A stretch of DNA of 64,000 nucleotides. It comes from Streptomyces sp. V3I7 (lineage in GTDB: Bacteria; Actinomycetota; Actinomycetes; Streptomycetales; Streptomycetaceae). The notes beneath the pieces were generated by a model. It did not search any database. It had not been told where the DNA came from and saw nothing but the letters and a program-made list of their open reading frames with translations. This document shows, one piece after another, positions 18,249 to 26,965 of the stretch (position 1 is its first letter; every line of letters begins with the position of its first letter). A program made the position numbers and the translations under genes. Location of the stretch: positions 5,852,001 through 5,916,000 of the forward strand of contig NZ_JAUSZK010000001.1 of assembly GCF_030817495.1 (NCBI RefSeq), given 5' to 3'.

Positions 18249-19037
18249 TCACGGCACGCGGGCTACGCCGACATAGAAGCCGCTCAGCTCCTGGGCGGGA
18301 GCCGGTGAATCCTTGTACCACTTGGTCGCTGTGACCAGCCCTGGAGCCACCAGTTCCAGCCCCTCGAAGAACGGCTCGATCTCGGCCCGCGTACGCATGC
18401 GCAGGGGGATCTCGCCCTTGCGGTAGGTCGTGTTCACCGACTTGGCGAGGTGCGGGTGCTCATCGGTGGTGCCGTGGGAGAACATGAAGTAACTGCCCGA
18501 GGGCAGCGCGTCGAGAAGCGTCCGCGTGAGACCGTAGGGGTTTTCGTCGTCGGTGATGAAGTGCATCAGCGCGATCATCGACAGCGCGACGGGCCGGGTG
18601 AAGTCCAGGAACGTACGGGCGTGGTCGAGGATGGTCCCCGGCTTCCGTACGTCGGCCTCGATGTAGTCGGTGCTTCCCTCGGGACTGCTGACGAGCAGAG
18701 CCTCCGCGTGCCGCAGCACGATGGGGTCGTTGTCGGCGTAGGCGATGCGCGCCGAGGGCGCAATGCCTTGCACGATCTGATGCAGGTTCGGCTCGGTCGG
18801 GATGCCCGTACCGATGTCGAGGAACTGGTCGATGCCGTTGCCGGCCAGCCAGGCCGCCGCGCGGTGCATGAACGCCCTGTTGCGCATGGCGTTGAGACGC
18901 GCTTCCGGCGGCAGCCGCTCCGCCACCTCCTCATCGACCGGATAGTTGTCCTTGCCGCCCAGCAGCCAGTCGTAGACGCGTGCCGGGTGGGGCCTGCTCG
19001 TGTCGATGCGACTTTCGGAGGAGGGGTCTGCCGTCAT
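18249..19037 (-). CDS. SAM-dependent methyltransferase, DUF574 type
   Basis: Protein of 262 aa of the actinobacterial Methyltransf_19/DUF574 family. N-terminal ARVYDWLLGGKDNYPVD (residues 19-35) is the family hallmark, FLDIGTGIPT is SAM motif I, YADNDPIVL is motif II, and ADVRKPGTIL follows. Two relatives sit in tandem at 59840-61497. Targets are unknown for the family; they often lie beside small secondary-metabolism or regulatory genes. Monocistronic here, convergent with the MmyB-like regulator. Confidence 0.88.
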   Translation of the reverse strand: MTADPSSESRIDTSRPHPARVYDWLLGGKDNYPVDEEVAERLPPEARLNAMRNRAFMHRAAAWLAGNGIDQFLDIGTGIPTEPNLHQIVQGIAPSARIAYADNDPIVLRHAEALLVSSPEGSTDYIEADVRKPGTILDHARTFLDFTRPVALSMIALMHFITDDENPYGLTRTLLDALPSGSYFMFSHGTTDEHPHLAKSVNTTYRKGEIPLRMRTRAEIEPFFEGLELVAPGLVTATKWYKDSPAPAQELSGFYVGVARVP

Positions 19038-19344
19038 GCATGACTCCAGCGTGTACTAGGTCGCTGACCGACTCACCGAGGTCGTCTCGTGCGCTGTGGG
19101 TGAGGCGGTAGAGGGCATTGCGATTGTGCCATTGGCCAAGCCCTCGCGCAGAGTTGTCGCTCGATGGTCGCACGCTCAAGTGGTGCGCCGGGCGCCAGGC
19201 GTATTGCCCCGGCGTTGTTCACGCGGCTGATGAGTGGCTGGCCGCCGCATGCGGTCGCCTTGGCCGAAACGGCGAGTTCGCGTGGTCGTCACTGGCTGTG
19301 GAGCCACAGTTGCCGTCTCGACACGTGGCTTAAGCCCTGAAGCC
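19038..19344. other. Intergenic stretch, no gene recognised
   Basis: Just over 300 bases between the methyltransferase start and the MBL pseudogene. No frame shows motifs or a convincing start. It should contain the methyltransferase promoter (minus strand), but I cannot assign -35/-10 boxes with confidence. Confidence 0.4.
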
Positions 19345-19655
19345 TGATAGTGCGTCATGTTGTCCGACATCCACATGACCCCCGAGGAAGGCATGCGCGC
19401 CCACCTCGACCTCCAGGGCGGGGCGCCGCACGGCGTGCTGCCGCCGATCCACTGGGGGGCCTTCAGCCTGGCGTTCCACGCGTGGGCCGAGCCGGGGAGG
19501 GGACCCGGGACGCCGCAGAAACAGTGGGCCAGGCCGTCACCTCGCCCCGGCCCGGCGAGTCCTTCGATTTGGCCGGGAAGCTGCCCGAGGACCCGTGGTG
19601 ACGCGGGGTGTCCCGGCCTCTCGCCCGACCGTGGCGCGGGTCCCGGGCGGAGGAG
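19345..19655 (+). pseudogene. Decayed 3' fragment of a second MBL-fold hydrolase
   Basis: Closely resembles codons for the C-terminal third of the MBL hydrolase at 14648-15865: DIHMTPEEGMRAHLDLQGG (compare DIHMTPEEGVRAHLDLQGG), then PHGVL, PIHWG, FSLAFHAWAEPG. The frame is then lost: around 19493-19496 one G is missing relative to the intact gene, and the homology resumes in another frame as TRDAAETVGQAVTSPRPGES up to an in-frame TGA at the Trp-Trp pair. Nothing matching the metal-binding N-terminal two-thirds is present. A duplication remnant, not expressed as a protein. Confidence 0.85.
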
Positions 19656-19721
19656 GACGGTGCCGACGTACGACGGGACGATCTCGACTTCGACGCAGAG
19701 CGGTGACCGGCTGGCCGCCGC

Positions 19722-20483
19722 TCAGGGGGACATGCGTGCGGCCACGTCCTCCACGCACTCCCGCAAGGCGGGGGCGTGGGCGCGGAGTTGGCCGGCCTCG
19801 GTGAGGATGACCGTGGCGGCGAGGGAGATGGCCAGGGGCCGGGTGCCCTCGGGGGGGTCGGGCAGCGCGGCCGCGATCGAGCGGACGCCGATCTCGTTCT
19901 CCTCGTCGACCTCGGCCCAGCCGCGCTCCCGTACGAGGGCCAGCTCGGCGCGGAGCCGGTCGGGGTCGGTGATGGTGCGGGGCGTCATCGCCGGGAGGGG
20001 GCCCGAGAGCAGCCGCTCGCGCTCCTGTTCCGGGAGCCCGGCGGCGATGGCCTTGCCGAGGGCGGTGGCGTGCCAGGGGTTGCGGGTGCCCTCCGCGCTG
20101 CGCAGCTGGATGTGCTGGGTGCCCTGGGCGGAGAGGACGAGCAGGACGTCGCTGCCGTGCAGGATGCCCGCGATGACGGGCAGCCCGGTGCGTGCGGCGA
20201 GCCGGTGCATCGGGCCCGCCGCGGCGGAGTAGCCGGCGGGCGAGCGCTGGAACCCGCGGGAGAGCTCCAGCACACGCGCGCCCAGGGCGTACCGCCGGGC
20301 GTTCTCGTCGTAGGTGGCGAACCGTTCCTCGACGAGCCGGCCGAGGAGCCGGTGGGCGCTGCTGACGGGCAGGTCCGCGGCGCGGGCGGCGGCGCTCACG
20401 CCGAGACCGGCGGGATGCTCGGCCAGTACGGTGAGCAGCCGCAGCCCCCGGCCCAGCATGTCGTCGCCGGATGGTGTGGGCAC
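19722..20483 (-). CDS. IclR-family transcriptional regulator
   Basis: Regulator of 253 aa. N-terminal winged HTH (LGRGLRLLTVLAEHPAGLGVSAAARAADLPVSSAHRLLGRL is the region, residues 10-50) and C-terminal IclR effector domain (residues about 75-250: GLPVIAGILHGSDVLLV, ATALGKAIAAGLP, GWAEVDEENEIGVRSIAA). It lies 120 nt downstream of a co-oriented MFS gene and next to a divergent 2-hydroxyacid dehydrogenase, so it probably senses their substrate. A palindrome at 21941-21957 between those two genes is the likely target. Confidence 0.92.
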   Translation of the reverse strand: MPTPSGDDMLGRGLRLLTVLAEHPAGLGVSAAARAADLPVSSAHRLLGRLVEERFATYDENARRYALGARVLELSRGFQRSPAGYSAAAGPMHRLAARTGLPVIAGILHGSDVLLVLSAQGTQHIQLRSAEGTRNPWHATALGKAIAAGLPEQERERLLSGPLPAMTPRTITDPDRLRAELALVRERGWAEVDEENEIGVRSIAAALPDPPEGTRPLAISLAATVILTEAGQLRAHAPALRECVEDVAARMSP

Positions 20484-20603
20484 CGTGTGCGCCTCCGTGT
20501 TCGGTGCTGCCGCCGCCGCTGACGCGCGTGTCGCGACGGAGGAGTGGGGGGTGGGGGTGCGGCGGCCGCCGTCATGACGCCGGGCCGGCCGCCGCTACGA
20601 CGA

Positions 20604-21926
20604 TCACCGTACCGGGACCGGACGGGGCGTCGCGGGCTCGGGCACGGCCAGGGTCAGGGCGGCGGCGATCAGCGCGCAGGCCGCCATCATGCCGAAGGCG
20701 CCCGCGTCGCCCAGCGGGGTGCCGCGCACCCAGCCGACCAGATACGTCCCGGCGAAGGACCCCAGCGCGCCGAAGGAGTTGACGAGCGCGACGGCGGCGC
20801 CCGCGATCCCGGGCGGGGCGAGGGTGGTGACCAGGGCGAAGTACGGGCCGTACGGTGCGTACAGACACAGCCCCGCCACCACCAGCAGGCAGAGGGCCAG
20901 CGCGAAGTGGGCGCCGGCCGCGTACGAGCCGACCAGGGCCACGCCACCACAGGCCAGCCACGGCCAGACGGCCACCCGGCGACGGCCGGAGCGGTCGGAC
21001 AGGCGCGAGTTGAGCAGCATGGCGACGGCAGCGCAGGCGTACGGGATCGCGGTGAGCAGTCCGGTGGCGCCGATGCCCTCGCCGGAGCCCTTCTTGATGA
21101 TGGCCGGCAGCCAGAAGACGAAGCCGTACATGCCGAAGGACCAGAAGAAGTACTGCGCGGCCATGGTGAGCACCGCGGGGGAGCGCAGCACGCGGCCGTA
21201 CCGCTCGCGCAGGGAGCCGGTCACCGCCGGTGCCGCGGCCTGTTCGGCCGCCAGGTCGGCGCGCAGCAGGGCGAGCTCGTGCTCGGGCAGTCGCTGCGTC
21301 TGCTCGGGGCGGTCCTTGATGAGCCACAGGCAGCACAGGCCCCAGACCACCGAGGGCGCTCCCTCGGCGATGAACATAACGCGCCAGTCGGAGACCGACA
21401 CCAGCCAGCCGGAGACCGCCGACAGCCACATCACGGTGACCGGATTGCCCAGGATGAGCAGGGTGTTGGCGCGTCCGCGCTCGCCGCGCGTGAACCAGCG
21501 CCCGAGCAGCATGACCATCGACGGCAGCACCGCGCCCTCGACGACACCCAGGGCGAAGCGGACCGCGATCAGCTGGGTGGGGCTGCTGAGCAGGCCCTGC
21601 GTCACCGCGAGCAGTCCCCAGGCCACGGTCGACCAGGCGACCATCCGGCGGGCGCTGCGCTGCTCGGCGTAGATGGTCCCCGGGATCTGGAAGAAGAAGT
21701 AGCCGAGGAAGAACGACGCGGCGATGAGGGAGTCCGTCCCGGCGGACAGCCGCAGGTCCTCGGCCATGCCGCCGGCGGACGCGATCGCGTAGTTGGACTT
21801 GTCGAGATAGGCGAGCGAGTACGTGACGAAGGCGACCGGCATCAGATACCGGGCGCGGGCGGACCGCCAGAACCCGGCCTGCGCGGGCTGTGCCCCGGTG
21901 TCGGTGGCGGGTGACGTCGCTGTCAT
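20604..21926 (-). CDS. MFS transporter, anion:cation symporter (ACS) type
   Basis: Inner-membrane transporter of 440 aa with about 12 predicted helices. YLMPVAFVTYSLAYLDKSNYAIA is the first-helix region, with the D-K/R-x-N pattern of ACS-family organic-anion importers; RFALGVVEGAVLPSM and the DRSGRRR loop (motif A) are further signatures. Likely imports a carboxylate such as a hydroxy- or sugar acid, matching the divergent 2-hydroxyacid dehydrogenase. Followed by IclR, probably one transcript. Confidence 0.9.
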   Translation of the reverse strand: MTATSPATDTGAQPAQAGFWRSARARYLMPVAFVTYSLAYLDKSNYAIASAGGMAEDLRLSAGTDSLIAASFFLGYFFFQIPGTIYAEQRSARRMVAWSTVAWGLLAVTQGLLSSPTQLIAVRFALGVVEGAVLPSMVMLLGRWFTRGERGRANTLLILGNPVTVMWLSAVSGWLVSVSDWRVMFIAEGAPSVVWGLCCLWLIKDRPEQTQRLPEHELALLRADLAAEQAAAPAVTGSLRERYGRVLRSPAVLTMAAQYFFWSFGMYGFVFWLPAIIKKGSGEGIGATGLLTAIPYACAAVAMLLNSRLSDRSGRRRVAVWPWLACGGVALVGSYAAGAHFALALCLLVVAGLCLYAPYGPYFALVTTLAPPGIAGAAVALVNSFGALGSFAGTYLVGWVRGTPLGDAGAFGMMAACALIAAALTLAVPEPATPRPVPVR

Positions 21927-21940
21927 CCCAGACCCCCTGT

Positions 21941-21957
21941 TTTCCGTGAGATGGAAA
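21941..21957. promoter_or_regulatory. Candidate IclR operator
   Basis: TTTCC-GTGAGAT-GGAAA is a perfect 5-bp inverted repeat with a 7-bp centre. A second, GAAA-GTG-TTTC (21954-21964), overlaps it. Both lie between the divergent MFS and 2-hydroxyacid dehydrogenase starts, 15-40 nt from each, where one repressor could control both. Confidence 0.5.
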
Positions 21958-22000
21958 GTGTTTCACTGGACGGGAAGCACGGTACGAGAAGGAGAGTCCG

Positions 22001-22951
22001 ATGACCAGAGACCTTCACCACACCGCCACCGGCGTCCTGCTCCCGTGGGCCGACCTGGACCGGCGGTACGGCCCCTGGCCCGACGGTGTGGAGGTGCACG
22101 TCTGGGACGGCGTGATGCCGGGCACCGAACCCGCCGCCGACGTCCTGGCCCGCATGGGTCTGTGGGTGATGCCCTACGCCGTGCCCGGCGCAGACCGCCT
22201 GCTGCCCCGGCTGCCGCGGCTGCGCGCGGTGCAGTCTCTGAGCGCCGGGGTGGAGAAGCTCGCGCCGCTCCTGCCCGCCGGGGTCGCCCTGCACAACGGC
22301 CGCGGGCTGCACGACGCCTCCACCGCCGAACACGCCCTCGGGCTGATCCTGGCCGCACAGCGGGACCTGCCGCAGTGGGTCGCCGACCAGACCGCCGGCC
22401 GCTGGAACCCGCACTTCACGCGCTCCCTCGCCGACTCGCGCGTGACGATCCTCGGGTACGGCTCCATCGGCGCCGCGCTGGAGCAGCGGCTGCTCGCCTG
22501 CGAGGCCGAGGTCGTGCGGGTCGCCCGGCGTGCCCGGCCCGAGCAGGGCGTCCACGCCGTCGCCGACCTGCCGCGGCTGCTGCCGCAGACCGACATCGTC
22601 GTCCTCGTGCTGCCCGAGAACCCAGGCACGGTGGGCCTGTTCGGCCCCAAGGAGCTGGCCGCGCTGCCCGACGGGGCGCTGGTGGTCAACGTCGGCCGGG
22701 GCCGCACGCTCGACACCGAGGCGCTGCTCGCCGAGACCCGCGGCGGCAGGCTGCGCGCGGCCCTGGATGTCACCGACCCCGAGCCGCTGCCCGCCGACCA
22801 CCCTCTGCGGCACGCCCCCGGCGTGCTGATCACTCCTCATGTCGGCGGCGGTTCGGCCGCGTTCCGCCCCCGCGCCGAGCGTCTGATCGTCGACCAGGTC
22901 CGGCGCTTCGCCGAGGGGCAGCCGCTCCGCAACGCCTTCTCTCGCGGCTGA
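22001..22951 (+). CDS. D-isomer-specific 2-hydroxyacid dehydrogenase
   Basis: NAD(P)H-linked reduction of a 2-oxo acid, 316 aa. The Rossmann loop ILGYGSIGAALEQRL lies near residues 149-163. Catalytic residues are in place: Arg in VGRGRTLD, Glu in TDPEPLP, and His in TPHVGGG. ATG 22001 follows GAAGGAGAG. Divergent from the MFS gene. Glyoxylate/hydroxypyruvate reductase-like activity is the plain reading; the partner transporter suggests catabolism of an external hydroxy acid. Confidence 0.9.
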   Translation: MTRDLHHTATGVLLPWADLDRRYGPWPDGVEVHVWDGVMPGTEPAADVLARMGLWVMPYAVPGADRLLPRLPRLRAVQSLSAGVEKLAPLLPAGVALHNGRGLHDASTAEHALGLILAAQRDLPQWVADQTAGRWNPHFTRSLADSRVTILGYGSIGAALEQRLLACEAEVVRVARRARPEQGVHAVADLPRLLPQTDIVVLVLPENPGTVGLFGPKELAALPDGALVVNVGRGRTLDTEALLAETRGGRLRAALDVTDPEPLPADHPLRHAPGVLITPHVGGGSAAFRPRAERLIVDQVRRFAEGQPLRNAFSRG

Positions 22952-22969
22952 TCCTGCTTTTGGCGGGAA

Positions 22970-23003
22970 AAGGGCCGGTGCGCGCATCCGCGTACCGGCC
23001 CTT
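22970..23003 (+). terminator. Hairpin terminator after 2-hydroxyacid dehydrogenase
   Basis: Perfect 10-bp stem AAGGGCCGGT / ACCGGCCCTT around a 14-nt loop that can itself pair CGCG/CGCG, beginning 18 nt after the stop codon. Confidence 0.75.
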
Positions 23004-23320
23004 GATGATTATCGGCTGTCATTTCTGATCGAGTCGGATCGATATTCATCCCATTTCTTACGGGAATTCAACGCGATTATCGGTCGGCCGTACGAGGCTT
23101 AATACCAAAGCGGGACGCTGCGCGGGGGAGTTTGCCAACTGCCCTCCGAACGCCATGCGCAGGCAACTACCGTGAGTGTCCGTCGGTCGACACAGGGCCC
23201 GCTGTCCGGGCGCTCTTACGACCGGACAGCGATCGCGTATGCCCACGCACCACGCACCACGCACCGCGCACCACGCGAGGAAAAAGGACCGACGGACCAG
23301 CATCCAGTACGAGGACACCG
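23004..23320. other. Leader/promoter region of the conservon
   Basis: About 317 bases with an AT-rich core (23008-23110) unusual for this genome, where the conservon promoter should lie. Bases 23245-23280 hold the repeat CACGCACCACGCACC with near copies. I see no gene here and cannot place -35/-10 boxes with confidence. Confidence 0.45.
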
Positions 23321-25378
23321 ATGTCTCACCTCCGTGCACCGGCCGCCCGCCCCGACCGCCGTGAGGGTGGACGGCACGGCAGGCCGGCTCCCCGCCCCAC
23401 TTCCGCGCTGCCCGAGACCCATATACGCCCCCAACTCCTGCGCCTCGCCGTCCTGCCGCCCCTCGCGGTCGCACTCAGCGGCACGGCCGCCGTGCTGTTC
23501 ACCGTTCGCTCCACCGGCGCACGGCCCAGCCTCGTGCTGTGGGCCGTCCTCGCCGGAGCCGCCTCGGTGACGATCGCGGGCATCGCGATCGCCACCGTCG
23601 CCGCGGGCCGTGCCGCCCGCTCGGTGAGCGACCGCGTCGGCGTTCTGCGCCGCAACGCCGCACGCGGCGAGGCCGATCTGCGCTCCCTCGTCGAGGCGCT
23701 CCGCCGCGGGGAGGGGCCGCCGCAGCGCAGGACGCGCGGCGGGCCGCCGGAGGACGCCGACGCCTTCGAACTGCTCGCCGCCGACCTGGCCAGGGCCCAC
23801 GACGGCGCCGTCACCGCCGTCGTGCAGGCCGCCCAGCTCTCCAGCCACGCAGGGAGCGAACAGAAGCTCGAGGTCTTCGTCAACCTCGCCCGGCGGCTCC
23901 AGTCCCTCGTGCACCGCGAGATCTCGATCCTCGACGAGATCGAGAGCGAGATCGAGGACCCGGACCTGCTCAAGGGCCTGTTCCATGTGGACCACCTCGC
24001 CACCCGCATCCGGCGCCACGCCGAGAACCTCGCCGTGCTCGGCGGAGCCGTCTCGCGCCGGCAGTGGAGCAACCCGGTGTCCATGACCGAGGTGCTGCGC
24101 TCGGCCATCGCCGAGGTCGAGCAGTACTCCCGGGTCAAGCTGGTGCCGCCGATCGACGGCGAGCTGCGCGGGCACGCCGTCGCCGACGTCATCCATCTGC
24201 TGGCCGAACTCGTCGAGAACGCCACGGTGTTCTCGGCCCCGCAGACCCCGGTGCTGCTCCGCGCCAACCTCGTCACCTCCGGGCTCGCGGTCGAGGTGGA
24301 GGACCGCGGACTCGGGCTGCCGGTCGGCGAACAGAGCCGGATGAACGCCCTGCTCGCCGACCCCGACCAGGTCAACGTCGCCAGCATGCTGGCGGACGGA
24401 CGCATCGGCCTTTACGTCGTCTCCCAGCTCGCCCGCCGCCACGGCATCCACGTCCGCCTCCAGAGCAACATCTACGGCGGGGTCCAGGCCGTACTCGTCA
24501 TCCCGAAGGCGTTGTTGGGGACGGCGTCGGGGGCGGGGGCGGGGGCGTATGAGGGTGTGCCGCAGGCGGCGGAGGTGCCGCCGGTACAGCCGCAGCCGCG
24601 GCCACAACACCAGTCTCAGCCGCGTTTGCATCCCCAGTCTCAGCCGCGACCGCGTCCGCAATCCCAGCCGCAGGCACGGCCGGTGGCGCCAGTGCCGGAG
24701 CCGGATCCGGAGCCGGGGCTGGAGTATGGGGGTCAGCCGGGAGCCGGTGGCCATGCGGCCAGCCCGGACGGAAACCCGCGCGGGATGCGGCGGGTCGAGG
24801 TGCCGGGGGCTCGGGACGGTTCCTTCGACGGACCGCCCGTGCCGCTGCCGGTGCGCGGGGGTCAGGAGGCGCGGCCCAACCCCGCGCACGCCGTGCCCGG
24901 CGTACAGGCCGCCGACCGGATCGTGGACGCCGACCACATGGCCGCGCCACCCACCAACCTCGGCGGCAGTGCGGTGCGCGGCACCATGGCCAAGCCTCAA
25001 CTGCCGCGCCGGCGCGCTCAGGAGCACATCGCACCCCAGTTGAAGGACGGCCCGGTTCCGCGCCCGGACAGCGAAAACGTGGTGGGCCACGACCCCGGCC
25101 TGGTCGCCGCCTTCCAGCGCGGTGTCGGCCTCGCGGAGACCCAGCAGCACATGGAACTCACCCACACCGAGCCCGCCCACACCGAGCCCGCCCACACGAT
25201 GCCGACCCTGGTGGACCCACCCGAGTTCGGCCGGACGGACACCGGCGCGGGCCACATGAGCCCCGGCCACATGGAGACCCCTCACATGGAGCCTGACCAC
25301 ATGGGTTCGGGCCACATGGGTTCGGGCCACATGGGGTCGGACCACATGGAAACCGACGGAAGTACCCCGGCCGGATGA
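23321..25378 (+). CDS. cvnA: Conservon sensor-kinase-like protein CvnA
   Basis: Membrane sensor of a G-protein-like complex, 685 aa. Two hydrophobic helices near residues 42-62 and 68-92, a HAMP-like linker, then a histidine-kinase-type ATPase domain with N-box ELVENAT (Glu296-Asn300), VEDRGLGLP and GRIGLYVVSQLARRHG. A phosphoacceptor His box is not obvious. Residues about 395-640 are disordered and Pro/Gln-rich. The tail has THTEPAHTEPAHT, then seven HMxxx pentapeptides (residues 645-679). ATG 23321 follows GAGGA. First gene of cvnABCD; CvnA proteins anchor CvnB, C and D at the membrane. Confidence 0.93.
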   Translation: MSHLRAPAARPDRREGGRHGRPAPRPTSALPETHIRPQLLRLAVLPPLAVALSGTAAVLFTVRSTGARPSLVLWAVLAGAASVTIAGIAIATVAAGRAARSVSDRVGVLRRNAARGEADLRSLVEALRRGEGPPQRRTRGGPPEDADAFELLAADLARAHDGAVTAVVQAAQLSSHAGSEQKLEVFVNLARRLQSLVHREISILDEIESEIEDPDLLKGLFHVDHLATRIRRHAENLAVLGGAVSRRQWSNPVSMTEVLRSAIAEVEQYSRVKLVPPIDGELRGHAVADVIHLLAELVENATVFSAPQTPVLLRANLVTSGLAVEVEDRGLGLPVGEQSRMNALLADPDQVNVASMLADGRIGLYVVSQLARRHGIHVRLQSNIYGGVQAVLVIPKALLGTASGAGAGAYEGVPQAAEVPPVQPQPRPQHQSQPRLHPQSQPRPRPQSQPQARPVAPVPEPDPEPGLEYGGQPGAGGHAASPDGNPRGMRRVEVPGARDGSFDGPPVPLPVRGGQEARPNPAHAVPGVQAADRIVDADHMAAPPTNLGGSAVRGTMAKPQLPRRRAQEHIAPQLKDGPVPRPDSENVVGHDPGLVAAFQRGVGLAETQQHMELTHTEPAHTEPAHTMPTLVDPPEFGRTDTGAGHMSPGHMETPHMEPDHMGSGHMGSGHMGSDHMETDGSTPAG
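25253..25357 (+). repeat. Seven 15-bp tandem repeats encoding HMxxx pentapeptides
   Basis: Inside cvnA, 105 bases made of exactly seven 15-bp units, each beginning CACATG: peptides HMSPG, HMETP, HMEPD, HMGSG, HMGSG, HMGSD, HMETD. Units four and five are near identical in DNA, implying slippage expansion. His/Met arrays can bind copper or nickel; no such role has been shown here. Confidence 0.9.
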
Positions 25379-25473
25379 AGAGCCCGGCCACCGCCACCCC
25401 CTGACGAGACACCCGACCACCTCCCCCCACCAGCGCTCCCGCTGGCCTTCGTACCCCAAGGAGTCGATCGACC

Positions 25474-25908
25474 ATGGCGAGCGATGCGCCGACCGCCCAG
25501 GTATCCGACCTCGACTGGCTGATGAGCGGCCTCGTGCAGCGCGTACCGCACACCACCAGCGCCGTGCTCTTGTCCTGCGACGGGCTCGTGAAGTCCGCGC
25601 ACGGCCTCGACCCCGACAGCGCCGACCACATGGCCGCCCTCGCCTCCGGTCTGTACTCGCTCGGCCGCAGCGCGGGGGCCCGGTTCGGTGACGGCGGGGA
25701 CGTACGGCAGGTCGTCGTCGAACTCGACTCGACCCTGCTGTTCGTCGCCACCGCCGGCTCCGGCACCTGCCTCGCCGTGCTCGCCGGCCGGGAGGCCGAC
25801 GCCGCCGTGCTCGGCTACGAGATGGCGATGCTGGTCAAGAGCGTCCGGCCGTACCTGGTGACCGCGCCCCGGCAGCACGCCGTCGAACCGCAGGCGTTGA
25901 GGCCTTGA
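25474..25908 (+). CDS. cvnB: Roadblock/LC7-domain protein CvnB
   Basis: Protein of 144 aa forming one Roadblock/LC7 domain (LDWLMSGLVQRVPHTTSAVLLSCDGLV.. at residues 10-36, with a second beta-sheet ending in FVATAGSGTCLAVLAG). In conservons CvnB binds CvnA and CvnD and probably modulates the GTPase. ATG 25474 has AAGGAG 10 nt upstream. The stop overlaps the likely cvnC start (TTGA). Confidence 0.93.
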   Translation: MASDAPTAQVSDLDWLMSGLVQRVPHTTSAVLLSCDGLVKSAHGLDPDSADHMAALASGLYSLGRSAGARFGDGGDVRQVVVELDSTLLFVATAGSGTCLAVLAGREADAAVLGYEMAMLVKSVRPYLVTAPRQHAVEPQALRP

Positions 25909-26282
25909 GCGTGCGTGCGGTCGGTGACGGGCCCTGGCTCGACGACGCGGCCGGACGGCTCGTGCGTCCCTTCACGGTCAGCAACGGCCGCACCCGGCCC
26001 ACCGTCGCGCTCGACCTCATGTCGCAGGTGATGACCACCGGGGCCACCCCCCTCGGGTACCCCGGCCCCGAGCAGGCCCAGGTGCTCGGCCTGTGCCGCG
26101 CGCCCCTGTCGGTCGCCGAGATCGCCGCTCACCTGAAACTGCCCGCGGCGGTCACCAAAGTGCTGCTCGCCGACCTCGTCGACTGCGGGGCGCTGACCGC
26201 CAAGCCCCCCGCGTTCCATGACAACCCCACTGACCGGTCCCTTCTGGAGGCAGTGCTCGATGGACTACGACGACAGCTCTGA
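25905..26282 (+). CDS. cvnC: DUF742 protein CvnC
   Basis: Protein of 125 aa of the DUF742 family: RLVRPFTVSNGRTRP (residues 17-31), then a winged-helix-like part with LGLCRAPLSVAEIAAHLKLPAAVTKVLLADLV. Usually the third gene of a conservon; binds CvnD in the described systems. The TTG at 25905 overlaps the cvnB stop; GTG 25911, two codons later, is an alternative. The 3' end overlaps cvnD by 23 nt. Confidence 0.92.
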   Translation: MSVRAVGDGPWLDDAAGRLVRPFTVSNGRTRPTVALDLMSQVMTTGATPLGYPGPEQAQVLGLCRAPLSVAEIAAHLKLPAAVTKVLLADLVDCGALTAKPPAFHDNPTDRSLLEAVLDGLRRQL

Positions 26283-26862
26283 CCTGTTCCCCACCGCACT
26301 GAAGATCCTGGTGGCCGGCGGGTTCGGGGTCGGCAAGACGACCTTCGTGGGCGCGGTGAGCGAGATCGCCCCGCTCAGCACGGAGGAACTGCTCACGACG
26401 GCCGGTGCCGCGACCGACAACCTCGACGGGATCGAGAACAAGGTCGAGACGACCGTGGCGATGGACTTCGGCCGCATCACCCTCGACCCGGAGCACGTTC
26501 TGTACCTGTTCGGCACGCCCGGCCAGGAGCGGTTCTGGTTCATGTGGGACGAGCTGTCCGAGGGTGCGCTCGGCGCGGTCATCCTCGCCGACACCCGGCG
26601 CCTGGAGGAGTGCTTCGCCGCGGTCGACTTCTTCGAGGAACGGGGTCTCGGCTTCATCGTCGCCGTCAACGAGTTCGACGGCTCCTACCGTTACGACCCC
26701 GAGGAGGTGCGCGCGGCCATAGACCTCGACCCGGCGATCCCGATCGTCCGCTGCGACGCGCGCATCTCCAGTTCCGGCATCCAGACCCTGCTCATCCTCG
26801 TACGCCACCTCCTCGCGTACGCACCGGCCGCCGCACCCACCCACGGCGCCCACCACATGTGA
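26260..26862 (+). CDS. cvnD: Ras-like small GTPase CvnD
   Basis: GTP-binding switch of 200 aa. P-loop GGFGVGKTT (residues 17-25), a switch-II region GTPGQERF (near 84-91) and N-E-F-D in place of N/TKxD (near 133-136). Pairs with CvnB and CvnC under the CvnA sensor. ATG 26260 is preferred over ATG 26218 because GGAGG lies at 26246-26250 and the shorter protein matches family length; the upstream start would extend the overlap with cvnC. Confidence 0.93.
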   Translation: MDYDDSSDLFPTALKILVAGGFGVGKTTFVGAVSEIAPLSTEELLTTAGAATDNLDGIENKVETTVAMDFGRITLDPEHVLYLFGTPGQERFWFMWDELSEGALGAVILADTRRLEECFAAVDFFEERGLGFIVAVNEFDGSYRYDPEEVRAAIDLDPAIPIVRCDARISSSGIQTLLILVRHLLAYAPAAAPTHGAHHM

Positions 26863-26965
26863 GCGCGGCACACAGTCCACGTCACACCCATGGATGGCGC
26901 ACACGAACACGACCCCCTGAACGCAGCCCACATATGGAGTACGCCCACAGTGAGGGAGCCCGGAC

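Noticed and set aside
25253..25357. 15-bp repeats as a CRISPR or minisatellite outside genes
   Set aside because: There are no spacers, the units are in frame and the reading frame of cvnA continues through them to a normal stop.
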